DNA of 20,152 bases from a virus, in IMG/VR virus record IMGVR_UViG_3300005513_000034, positions 1 through 20,152 of that record. One strand, 5' to 3'. Within the stretch, counting starts at the first letter, position 1; each line of letters opens with the position of its first letter. The notes below the pieces were generated by a model that did no database searches, was not told the DNA's origin, and saw only the letters and a list, made by a program, of their open reading frames with translations. The translations under genes and the position numbers were made by a program. Below, piece after piece: positions 13,701 to 19,936 of the stretch.

Positions 13701-15534
13701 CGTTTACGACACAACGGACGGCCAACTGTACGTATGGCACTCAGGTGCATGGTCTACGGTCGTTACCAAGGTTCCCGCATCGGGATTGGTCGGCACCATT
13801 AACAGCGGACAGATTGCTAGCGTTGCCGCATCTGCCATCACGGGTTCGATTGCAGACACGCAGCTTGCCGCGATCAGCGCATCGAAGGTAACGGGCACGC
13901 TCGTTGACTCGCAGATCGCCGCACTGTCGATGTCAAAGCTGACGGGCACGATCACAACAACGCAGATCGGCACGAACACCATTCAGACTGGCAACATCGC
14001 AGCGAACGCGATCACATCGGCTGTCATTGCTGCGAACACGATCCTCGGTTCAAACATCGCAGCAGGCACGATCAGCACAGGCAACCTTGCTGCGTCTAGC
14101 GTCACGACTTCGATTCTTGCAGCGAATGCAGTCACGGCACTGAACCTCGCAGCAGGTGCGGTCACGACCGGCAAGCTGGTTGTCAGCAGCACGCCATCAG
14201 TCAGTGTTTGGTCAGATGCGAACTTCCAAGACACCAGCGCTTGGACGCTCTGCAACTGGGGTGTCTTCCCAACACAAGGCACTGTCACAGACGGTGCATC
14301 GGGCGGCACAACGCTTCGCAGTCCAACGGGTGGCGCAGCGAGTGCATACGGCACGGTCAAGGTTCCTGTTGTCGTCGGCAACACCTATCGCCTGTCCTGC
14401 CGTGCACGTTCCGTTGGTTCAAACGGCACCATGTATCTGCGCTGGAACACAGGCACTGCGGCCACAGGCGCATACAACCAGGTCACGGGCAGCGTTGAAG
14501 GTGTGACCCCTGGCAGTAGCTGGACACGCTACACGACCGATTGGGTTGCCACGACGCCCTATGCATCGCCGATGGTTCTCGTGAACTACACCGGTACTGC
14601 GGGCTACATGGAAGCGCAGGACATCCGCATCGAAGAGCTGATGCCCGGCAACTTGATTGTCAGCGGCACTATCACGGGCTCCCAGGTCGCAGCGAACACG
14701 ATCACAGGCGGCAACATCGCGGCCAACACGATCACCGCTTCCAACATCGCTGCAAGCACGATCACAACGAACGAGATTGCGGCCAACACGATCACAGGCG
14801 GTGACATTGCGGCCAGCACGATCACGGGTTCCAACATCGCAGCGAACACCATTGCTGCGAACAACTTGGTTGCGAACACGATCACTGCTGGTCAGATTGC
14901 AACCGGCACGATCACCAGCACGCAGATTGCAGGCTCGACCATCACAGGCGGCAACATTGCGGGTTCAACGATCACAGGCGGCAACATTGCCGCTAGCACG
15001 ATCACAGCCGGCAACATCGCAGCAGGCACTATCACAGCCACGCAGTTGACGACCAGCAGCGCGGTCATCACGACCAGTGCGCAGATTGCCAACCTGACAG
15101 TGCAGACGCTGAACATCGGCAACAACGCAGTCACGGTTCCCGCTTCTGCATTCTCGTCCGGCTCGATCACCGTATCCAGCTCCATCGATGCACAGACCGT
15201 CACGCTGACCACAAGCGGCGCAACTGTGCAGATCTTCGGCGGCGCAAGCGTGTCAGTGGGCTTCGGCAGCTATTTGGTATCGGGCGCAGGCCCGTACTAC
15301 GACGACTGCACGTGGTCGGCCTCCATCTATCGCGATGGCTCGCTGCTCTACACAGTCGGCGGCCTGCTTTGCACAGCCCCATACAACAGCGGCGCGATTC
15401 TCACGTTGCCTCCGCTGTTCGACACGCCTCCTGCTGGCGGTCATACATACACGATGCGCATTGCCGGTTCAGGCAGTCACAACACGTTCTCGGCTTCCAA
15501 CCGCGGCTTGTCTGTGATGGAGGTTAAGAAATGA
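10798..15534 (+). CDS. Central tail fibre / host specificity protein, lambda gpJ-like
   Basis: At 1578 residues this is the largest gene here; it forms the trimeric tail tip hub and fibre that contacts the receptor. Residues 1-620 are the J hub, from 'ARLIHVISEGECEGLVN' through 'TDNPVWCLYDLLTNHRYGLG' to 'YFRVTDVAEDTDGWFSISAV'. Three fibronectin III-like domains follow at about 635-735, 740-850 and 852-948. Then come 10-residue repeats (1052-1131), a jelly-roll domain resembling CBM 4/9 (about 1132-1281, 'GNTYRLSCRARSVGSNGTMY'), a second repeat block (1292-1421) and a terminal beta-rich head (about 1422-1578) that is the best receptor-binding candidate. Lambda gpJ is 1132 aa; the repeats and CBM-like domain explain much of the excess. 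The SD AAGGAG is 5 nt from the ATG but lies within a stem. Confidence 0.93.
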   Translation: MTTTATLQDLETARLIHVISEGECEGLVNPTSPGQSIFFDGTALTNASGTQNYANVTVVQRTGTQGQAYLPGFNAVENVIAVNTEVKYASPITHTTTAANIDACAVTVQLPNGLQKVDDSGNSVAEAVSFSFYTKLTSSGTWVLALSETINGVAETGYEAQYRLTRPAGTGTWDIKMTRDTVDTTTPNTVADKTVFYSINEIQEVQLGYDNCALVALTYDAKTAGNVNATTFDFKGIKVAVPSNYNPTTRVYSGIWDGTLSATKTWTFDKTNNMWNESKTGTTYWTDNPVWCLYDLLTNHRYGLGEFVGNYEIDLPSFYNASVWCDTLVDDGTGSGTTEPRFRFNAQITTAEDSWKLLQNFAGTFNGALLVANGYITLIVDMPTTASALVSRATMSSDGPTYTDTAASTRKSVARVSWNNPDNAFQQEQAVYTEADPANNIPWIVDDATAWGCTSHGQALRVARWYVDTQLRNVRMITYKAPLSAINVLPGAVIKVADSRFASTQMEAMVTAVTGTTVVLDRPVTVQSGTCTIDVLLADGSTIEQRVITTAPGSTSTLTIASAFSQGVITGPGSTAIISGNISAQYFRVTDVAEDTDGWFSISAVQYDSTKYSRVETGISVPAPVFSDITGNQTVPDLPTGLATAITTSTDTDGKVTRNIQVTWNKPDTASTSLLSWRHAGQEWNSFTNLDAARFTIKNVTPDSYEIQVASVSQYGVQSAAVFTTATVSLSGASGTSALAPVTNLQVVGGGASFNAPDLNIQWTNPTSNAGMTPALKDFVVNVSTTGGTLLRSEVVAAVSAGANATYTYSYQKNQVDSGYSPNRSVVISVAARDGLNNTTTTTSRTFSNAAPALPTNVVVSSGVGTVFVKWDKPTDADYAGTNVWLYTTSGATLATSNLAAHTTDTLVSLNQVSAGVVHYVKVAHYDTFGNSDTGSGLNISAEYSATPSGTGIPGVSTLPGTSSEGTIVYDTTDGQLYVWHSGAWSTVVTKVPASGLVGTINSGQIASVAASAITGSIADTQLAAISASKVTGTLVDSQIAALSMSKLTGTITTTQIGTNTIQTGNIAANAITSAVIAANTILGSNIAAGTISTGNLAASSVTTSILAANAVTALNLAAGAVTTGKLVVSSTPSVSVWSDANFQDTSAWTLCNWGVFPTQGTVTDGASGGTTLRSPTGGAASAYGTVKVPVVVGNTYRLSCRARSVGSNGTMYLRWNTGTAATGAYNQVTGSVEGVTPGSSWTRYTTDWVATTPYASPMVLVNYTGTAGYMEAQDIRIEELMPGNLIVSGTITGSQVAANTITGGNIAANTITASNIAASTITTNEIAANTITGGDIAASTITGSNIAANTIAANNLVANTITAGQIATGTITSTQIAGSTITGGNIAGSTITGGNIAASTITAGNIAAGTITATQLTTSSAVITTSAQIANLTVQTLNIGNNAVTVPASAFSSGSITVSSSIDAQTVTLTTSGATVQIFGGASVSVGFGSYLVSGAGPYYDDCTWSASIYRDGSLLYTVGGLLCTAPYNSGAILTLPPLFDTPPAGGHTYTMRIAGSGSHNTFSASNRGLSVMEVKK
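13951..14190 (+). repeat. 30-bp tandem repeat block 1 in J (8 units)
   Basis: There are eight in-phase 10-residue units with pattern I/V-T-x-x-x-I/L-A-A-x-T/S, starting ITTTQIGTNT and ending VTTGKLVVSS. Looser related units precede it from about 13799. A hydrophobic residue every five positions suggests a stacked beta shaft. DNA identity between units is moderate. Confidence 0.85.
14671..15060 (+). repeat. 30-bp tandem repeat block 2 in J (13 units)
   Basis: There are twelve clear units and one degenerate 10-residue unit, exactly 30 bp each, consensus ITGGNIAANT. Some units are nearly identical in DNA (those starting at 14701, 14941 and 14971 share ATCACAGGCGGCAACAT), which marks recent duplication or ongoing recombination. 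The block follows the CBM-like domain. Confidence 0.92.
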
Positions 15535-16139
15535 AGAACTACGTCGTATTCGATCCTGCGTCGGGAGAAATCCTACGCAGCGGTCATTGCCAGGACTCAG
15601 ACCTGGAACTGCAAGACCCAACGGGCAACGTGATCGAGGCCGAGGGTCGCGACAGCAGCCACTACGTGCAGGACGGCCAGCTTGTGGCCTACACGGACGA
15701 ACAAGCTGCCGCAAAGGCCAATCGTCCCAGCTATCCATGCGAGTGGTCGAACACCAGTTGCACATGGGCGGACTTGCGTGACCTTGATCGCATCAAGCTC
15801 GATCAGTGGGCACTCATTAAGGCCGCTCGTGAAGATGCGCTGAAAGCGGGCTTCACCTGGAACGGAATGAAGTTCCAGAGCGACCCAACATCGCAGCAAC
15901 AGATTCAAGGCGCTGTAGCGGGCGCGCAGCTCGCAGCCACAGCAGGTGCGCCCGTTTCTATCACATGGACGCTCGCGGACAACACAACAACGGTCTTGAG
16001 TGCGCAAGACATGGCCGGCGTGGGACTGGCACTGCTGGCATTCGTGCAATCGCAGTTTGATCGAGGCGTGGAGCTACGCAAGCAGATCGAAGCTGCCTTG
16101 GATGCCGCCTCAGTCCAGGCAATCACCTGGGCTTCTTAA
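15531..16139 (+). CDS. DUF4376 protein, tail fibre assembly-like
   Basis: This 202-residue protein overlaps the J stop (ATGA). The C-terminal part (about 91-202) matches DUF4376, with 'DQWALIKAAREDALKAGFTW', then 'FQSDPTSQQQIQGAV', 'ITWTLADNTTTVLSAQDM' and a closing amphipathic helix. These domains are common at the end of tail fibre operons and are linked to fibre assembly chaperones or fibre tip components. The N-terminal 80 residues are a small beta domain (YVVFDPASGEILRSGHC), perhaps a virion-binding part. The tight coupling to J suggests it acts with J. The exact role is unknown. Its TAA stop is the first three bases of TAAATA motif 5. Confidence 0.75.
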   Translation: MKNYVVFDPASGEILRSGHCQDSDLELQDPTGNVIEAEGRDSSHYVQDGQLVAYTDEQAAAKANRPSYPCEWSNTSCTWADLRDLDRIKLDQWALIKAAREDALKAGFTWNGMKFQSDPTSQQQIQGAVAGAQLAATAGAPVSITWTLADNTTTVLSAQDMAGVGLALLAFVQSQFDRGVELRKQIEAALDAASVQAITWAS

Positions 16140-16142
16140 ATA
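16137..16142 (+). promoter_or_regulatory. TAAATA motif 5, putative late promoter core
   Basis: TAAATAG overlaps the TAA stop of the DUF4376 gene and lies 19 nt before the next ATG. A start near 16148 would leave a 14-nt leader that still holds the GGAGG at 16152-16156. Because TAA is a stop here, part of the match is forced by coding. Confidence 0.45.
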
Positions 16143-16161
16143 GAACAACACGGAGGCACGT

Positions 16162-16524
16162 ATGGCCGCAACTCTAAACATTTCAGTCGATCAGGGATCG
16201 AACCTCACGGTGAACTTTCCGCTTACCAATGCGGACGGTTCCACGTTCGATTTGACCGGCTACAGCGCTCGCGCGCAAGTGCGCCAGACGTTCGGCGCAT
16301 CAACGGCATTGGTCGATGCTTCAACGACCAACGCGAAGCTATCGATTGCGAGCGGCACGGTCACATGGCAGCTCGTTCCTGCTGACACAGCCAACGAGCA
16401 CTTCCCTGCTGCCGACGACGCCAGTATCGATCTGGTCTATGACCTCAAGGTCACATCACCTGGTGGTCAGGTCTACACCGCTGCAAGCGGCACATTTTCA
16501 GTAAACCGCGCAGTTACGCGCTAA
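16162..16524 (+). CDS. BppU N-terminal-like small virion protein
   Basis: This 120-residue protein has a beta-sandwich pattern: 'NISVDQGSNLTVNFPLTNADGSTFDLTGYSARAQVRQ', then 'GTVTWQLVPADT' and 'YDLKVTSPGGQVYTAASGTFSV'. The order 'tolerates input, D-L-T-G-Y/C, x-A-Q-V/I-R' is typical of small phage proteins related to the N-terminal domain of baseplate upper protein BppU, which anchors receptor-binding proteins. The gene starting at 19937 is a diverged relative in the same window. The SD GGAGG (16152-16156) is 5 nt from the ATG. By context it is probably an adaptor for an accessory fibre; that is inference. Confidence 0.6.
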   Translation: MAATLNISVDQGSNLTVNFPLTNADGSTFDLTGYSARAQVRQTFGASTALVDASTTNAKLSIASGTVTWQLVPADTANEHFPAADDASIDLVYDLKVTSPGGQVYTAASGTFSVNRAVTR

Positions 16525-16541
16525 TAACAAGAGGCATCTAA

Positions 16542-16934
16542 ATGTCCAACACGACTTTCACAGATAACGCGCTTCTGAACGCGATGCACGGCAAGGCGAC
16601 ATACACCGCGCCTACCAACCTTTACGTGGGCCTCAGCACCACGACACCAACCGCAGCAGGAACGAACGTCACGGAACCAACGGGCAACGCATACGCACGT
16701 GTCACGGTGCCCGCTACTAGCTTCGGTTCCGCTTCTGCTGGTTCAATCACTAACACAGCAACCGTGACCTTCCCTACGCCAACAGGTACAGGCTGGGGCT
16801 CAATCACCTACGCGCTGGTCTACGACGCGGCAACTGGCGGCAACCTGCTCTGGTATGCACCATACAACCAGTCAGTCCCCGCAGGCGTAACAGTCAGCTT
16901 CGCCGCTGGCACGATGACCTCTACTCTCAGCTAA
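16542..16934 (+). CDS. Gp80-like phage structural protein
   Basis: This 130-residue protein has a pattern seen in Gp80-type phage proteins: an N-terminal 'ALLNAMHGKATYTAPTNLYVGLSTTTPT', then 'TEPTGNAYARVTVPATSF', then 'TFPTPTGTGWGSITYALVYDAATGGNLLWYAP', ending with 'VSFAAGTMTSTL'. It is all-beta and probably a virion or fibre component with unknown partner. A purine run AAGAGG (16529-16534) is 7 nt from the ATG. Its start context CATCTAAATG is shared with the capsid gene. The next gene starts within its stop (TAATG), so the two are coupled. Confidence 0.65.
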   Translation: MSNTTFTDNALLNAMHGKATYTAPTNLYVGLSTTTPTAAGTNVTEPTGNAYARVTVPATSFGSASAGSITNTATVTFPTPTGTGWGSITYALVYDAATGGNLLWYAPYNQSVPAGVTVSFAAGTMTSTLS

Positions 16935-17119
16935 TGAGCGCGATCCTCGACCAGTTCGAGGCTTGTATCGCCTCGAACACTGCGCTGCCAGTTCTGAACA
17001 GCACACAGTGGGCACAGCTTCAAGTTGATGCCCAGGCACTCGATGCCTTTACACAAGATGAACTTCTGACCTTCTGCCGATACAAGGGCCGTGGCTTCGG
17101 AGTTGATCTCAGCTCCTGA
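16934..17119 (+). CDS. Small protein of unknown function (61 aa)
   Basis: I do not recognise this 61-residue protein. It is mostly helical in appearance (ILDQFEACIASNTALPVLN, TQWAQLQVDAQALDAFTQ), with no signal peptide or membrane segment, two cysteines (residues 10 and 48) and a polar C-terminus. I count it as real because its ATG overlaps the upstream stop (TAATG) and the downstream gene starts 8 nt after its own stop. The region also fits between two coding regions without conflict. It could be a small chaperone or linker for the adjacent fibre-like proteins, but nothing in the sequence proves this. Confidence 0.6.
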   Translation: MSAILDQFEACIASNTALPVLNSTQWAQLQVDAQALDAFTQDELLTFCRYKGRGFGVDLSS

Positions 17120-17127
17120 GGTGAGCG

Positions 17128-18114
17128 ATGTCTAACAACACAACACTTAACTCGATGTCTGGTGGCGATGTCATCCAGACAATCGACAACACTGCTGGCG
17201 CTGCTGCTGCCAAGACGCCTGTTACCGCAGTAGCGGATTCCACGGGTGTGAACTTCATGGCCGTCGAAAGCGACGGCTCGATCGATGTAAACATCATCAG
17301 CAACTCGGCAATCCCTTTGGGATCCATGAGCGGCACCAACGGCGCAGCGAATGCATCGGTTGTTCTGTCGAATGGCGGAATCAGCCTCAGCACCGTTGCG
17401 TTCGTGCTGACTGGCACATGGGCAGGCACGCAGGTCTTTGAAGCGTCGGCAGACGGAACAAACTACGTGAGTATTCAATGCGCGGTTCCAAACACTGGTG
17501 CGTTGGTAACTTCAACTACCGCAAACGGCACATGGGTGGCCGACGTTGCGGCCTTCATGTACTTCCGAGTTCGATGCTCGGTCTACACGAGTGGCACTGC
17601 CAGCGTGAACGGCGTTGCGACTGGTGCCACTGGCCTAGTGGGTCTGGATCAGCCACTTCCCGCTGGCTCGAACACCATTGGTATCGTCAAGGCTGCTGGC
17701 CTTGGCTATACGGCCAACCCTTCTGCCGTCGGTAACGGCGCGCAGCAGAACGTGATGCTTGACAAGGTAGGCCGTGTGGTGACTATCGCGGGCCATGTTC
17801 GCGACATGGTGGGCACGCAGTCAACGACGATCACCAGTTCAACCACAACAACCACAGTCGTCACAGCTCCAGGCGCATCCGTGTACGCAGACTTGACTCA
17901 CCTTACGATCACGAATGGCAGTGGCACGGCCACGACTGTGACTCTCAGCGACGGCACGGTCAGCTATTGGTACAACATTCCTGCTGGTGGTGGTCTGACT
18001 ACAAACTTCAATCCACCCAAGAAGGCCACGACAGCCAATGCGGCATGGACGTTGACGTGCGGTACTTCCGTCGCTTCGATCTACTGCAACATCGTCTACG
18101 TCAAGAACCTGTAA
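17128..18114 (+). CDS. Putative virion surface protein (328 aa)
   Basis: This 328-residue, Thr/Ser/Ala/Gly-rich, beta-type protein has two parts. About 80-170 looks like a binding or decoration domain ('FVLTGTWAGTQVFEASADGTNYVSIQ', 'FMYFRVRCSVYTSG'). About 225-328 has 'TTVVTAPGASVYADLTHLTITNGSGT' and ends 'IYCNIVYVKNL', a pattern I know from unnamed phage structural proteins in tail fibre regions. There is no signal peptide or membrane segment. The SD GAGGTGA (17118-17124) is close to the ATG. It is likely an accessory adhesin or decoration protein. The family name is not certain. Confidence 0.6.
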   Translation: MSNNTTLNSMSGGDVIQTIDNTAGAAAAKTPVTAVADSTGVNFMAVESDGSIDVNIISNSAIPLGSMSGTNGAANASVVLSNGGISLSTVAFVLTGTWAGTQVFEASADGTNYVSIQCAVPNTGALVTSTTANGTWVADVAAFMYFRVRCSVYTSGTASVNGVATGATGLVGLDQPLPAGSNTIGIVKAAGLGYTANPSAVGNGAQQNVMLDKVGRVVTIAGHVRDMVGTQSTTITSSTTTTTVVTAPGASVYADLTHLTITNGSGTATTVTLSDGTVSYWYNIPAGGGLTTNFNPPKKATTANAAWTLTCGTSVASIYCNIVYVKNL

Positions 18115-18123
18115 GAGGCTGGC

Positions 18124-18828
18124 ATGGCGATCAGCATTACGGTCAACACCAGCGCATCAGCCTATGGTGTCTACACCACTGGTTCCACTGGTATTTGGGG
18201 GAACTCAGCCGGTGTGTTCAACACCAACCCAGGCAAGTATTACCTGATCAGCTTCATTGCCGACGCTGGTTCCAACATTACACCGAACAGCTTCGCTAAC
18301 ACGCTGGGGCTCGTGAACATCACACTCCTGACATCGAACACTTTGGGCACTGTCAAGCTGTGGATCTACGGTGCGTGGGGAACCAACGTCAATACAACTG
18401 GCGCGTTCTATTGGAGCGTTGCGGCGGCTGCCGGTACACAAGACATTGCATTCACGATTGACGAAGTAACGGGCGCGGCGTTGAAGCCCAACCCGCTTGT
18501 TCAAGCTGTGACAGGAACATCAGGTTCACTGCCCTTTGCGGCATGCGGCACGAACAATCTCGTTATGGCTTGGCAGTTCAACAACGCAGCGACATCAAGT
18601 GGCGTCGGCACTGCGCCAGCGAACTCAACGGTTCTTACGGGTAGACCCGCCGGTGCAGCATCTACGTTCATTCGTTACCACTTCACTACTAACCCCACGG
18701 GAGCAACAGCGTTCGGCACCACCGCGTGGTCAACCATCGGCGTAGAAATCGAAGCTTTTGCGGGTGGGGCTGCGTTCGGCACAGCACCAGCAGTCAGTAG
18801 CGCGTCCATGATGGGCATGGGAGTCTGA
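18124..18828 (+). CDS. Unrecognised beta-rich protein, probable virion component (234 aa)
   Basis: I do not recognise this 234-residue protein. It is beta-rich with alternating hydrophobic residues ('YYLISFIADAGSNITPNSF', 'LVNITLLTSNTLGTVKLWIYGAWG', 'TSTFIRYHF'-like strands) and a jelly-roll look. The C-terminus is Met/Gly-rich (SMMGMGV). The AAGAGG SD (18113-18118) overlaps the upstream stop and is 5 nt from the ATG. The gene is closely packed with its neighbours, so it probably belongs to the same virion surface set. A carbohydrate-binding role is possible but unsupported by any motif I can name. Confidence 0.55.
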   Translation: MAISITVNTSASAYGVYTTGSTGIWGNSAGVFNTNPGKYYLISFIADAGSNITPNSFANTLGLVNITLLTSNTLGTVKLWIYGAWGTNVNTTGAFYWSVAAAAGTQDIAFTIDEVTGAALKPNPLVQAVTGTSGSLPFAACGTNNLVMAWQFNNAATSSGVGTAPANSTVLTGRPAGAASTFIRYHFTTNPTGATAFGTTAWSTIGVEIEAFAGGAAFGTAPAVSSASMMGMGV

Positions 18829-18829
18829 C

Positions 18830-19894
18830 ATGTCGCTTCTGCTGCTCTTTCAAGCTACTTCAACGAGTAGTAGTGTCGCTGCCACATACACAAGCACTGC
18901 AACGGCAGGCCAGACCTACACGGGCACGGCTGCGGCAAGTGCCAGCCTGAGCAACGACGGAACGGGCTCGGCCACCTACACAGGTAGCGCGTCGATCCAG
19001 GCTAGTTTCACCAGCTCCGCGACCAGCTCACAGATCTACGTGGGCACAGCAAGTGCGGCGGCAACGAGCAGCAACTTGGGTACGGCAGCACAGGTCTACA
19101 CGTTGGCAGGAACTGCTACAGGCCAATACAGCAGCGCGGGAACATCCAGCCAGGTCTACACGCTCACGGGCAAGGCAAGCGGCACATACAACGCGGCTGG
19201 CCTTGGCACAGCCACCTACACAGGCACGGCTGTCGCCGGCGGATCGATCACCAACAGCGCAACAGCCAGTCAGGCCTACAGCTTCACAGTGACAGGCGGG
19301 GGTGCCTCGTACACGAACGCTGCCACGGCCAGCCAGGTCTACGTGGGAACAGCCCAAGCAAGCGCTGCAATCACGAGTTCGGGCACAGGTACTACCGCGT
19401 ACACCGCGTCTGCCAAAGCCTCTGCCAGCGCGTCCCAGAGCGCTTCCTGCGCGCAGTCCTATGCGCCCCAGGCGATCGCACAAGCGGTCACGGCAAATAC
19501 GGGCTCGAGTTCAGCAACCTACATGGGCAATGCGACCGCCTGGGCGTCAGTCGTCCAAAGCATCGCGTCCAGCCAGCAGTACAGCGGCAAAGCAGATGCA
19601 GCGGGCCAGTTCGAGAACGACGTACTGGCGAACCAGCTCTACACCCCGGTTGCAGTCGGTGCGATTGCGGACACGCTGGTCGTTGGACTGAACTACCTCG
19701 ATTGGAAGCTGCAACCAGACGGCAGCATCGCGCAAACCCAAGTAGTCCAGACGGGTCAACTGACGATCCACGAGACTTTGGCCGCAAAGATCACCACGTC
19801 TGCAACGCTTGCTGCCAAGGTAACGACTGCACTGTCCCTGCCTTGCAGTGTCACCACATACTTGACACTGCCTGCTATTCATCTGACTGTCTAA
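18830..19894 (+). CDS. Repeat protein with twelve 20-residue units (354 aa)
   Basis: This 354-residue protein is very rich in Ser, Thr, Ala and Gly. After a short hydrophobic start (MSLLLLFQAT) and a partial unit, residues 28-268 are twelve units of 20 residues (one has 21). Their consensus is Q-x-Y-T-G-T-A-x-A-x-x-x-x-x-x-x-x-T-x-S, with Tyr fixed at position 3. Residues 269-315 are non-repetitive (LNYLDWKLQPDGSIAQTQVV). Residues 316-354 are three and a half 10-residue units (TLAAKITTSA type). I know no named family. The regular period suggests a fibrous or solenoid beta shaft, perhaps a side fibre or tail decoration. The MSLLLLF start is too short to be a convincing signal peptide. The ATG is 1 nt after the upstream stop; SD is weak (GGGAG at 18818-18822). 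Confidence 0.65.
   Translation: MSLLLLFQATSTSSSVAATYTSTATAGQTYTGTAAASASLSNDGTGSATYTGSASIQASFTSSATSSQIYVGTASAAATSSNLGTAAQVYTLAGTATGQYSSAGTSSQVYTLTGKASGTYNAAGLGTATYTGTAVAGGSITNSATASQAYSFTVTGGGASYTNAATASQVYVGTAQASAAITSSGTGTTAYTASAKASASASQSASCAQSYAPQAIAQAVTANTGSSSATYMGNATAWASVVQSIASSQQYSGKADAAGQFENDVLANQLYTPVAVGAIADTLVVGLNYLDWKLQPDGSIAQTQVVQTGQLTIHETLAAKITTSATLAAKVTTALSLPCSVTTYLTLPAIHLTV
18911..19633 (+). repeat. 60-bp periodic repeat array in the 354-aa protein gene
   Basis: There are twelve units, each 60 bp (one 63 bp), marked by a CAGGTCTACAC or GCCACCTACAC-like start. The most similar unit starts are near 19091, 19151 and 19334. Identity in the rest of the unit is low except for the Ser/Ala/Thr bias, so the array is old compared with J block 2. 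Confidence 0.8.
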
Positions 19895-19897
19895 ATA
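19892..19897 (+). promoter_or_regulatory. TAAATA motif 6, putative late promoter core
   Basis: TAAATAG overlaps the TAA stop of the 354-aa repeat protein and lies 39 nt before the next ATG. A GGGG-TATAGG-CCCC hairpin (19904-19917) follows, near the expected start site. Part of the match is fixed by the stop codon. Confidence 0.45.
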
Positions 19898-19936
19898 GGA
19901 CACGGGGTATAGGCCCCATTCCTACAGGCGGTCAGC

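Noticed and set aside
13951-15060. A CRISPR-like array from regular 30-bp repeats
   Set aside because: The units are in-frame codons for a 10-residue protein repeat inside J with no spacers between them.
1786-16544. Shared CATCTAAATG start context at the capsid gene (1798) and the gene at 16542
   Set aside because: A ten-base match at two starts may come from similar SD-to-ATG spacing and chance. It looks like TAAATA but has G at the last base and overlaps the ATG, so I did not count it as a motif copy.
19862-19867. TTGACA as a sigma-70 -35 box before TAAATA motif 6
   Set aside because: The spacing to TAAATA is 24 nt, too long, and the hexamer is coding sequence (L-T-L). The other motif copies have no such box.
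19904-19917. GGGG-TATAGG-CCCC as a terminator
   Set aside because: The stem is short and no T run follows (ATTCC). It is more likely a leader hairpin or chance.
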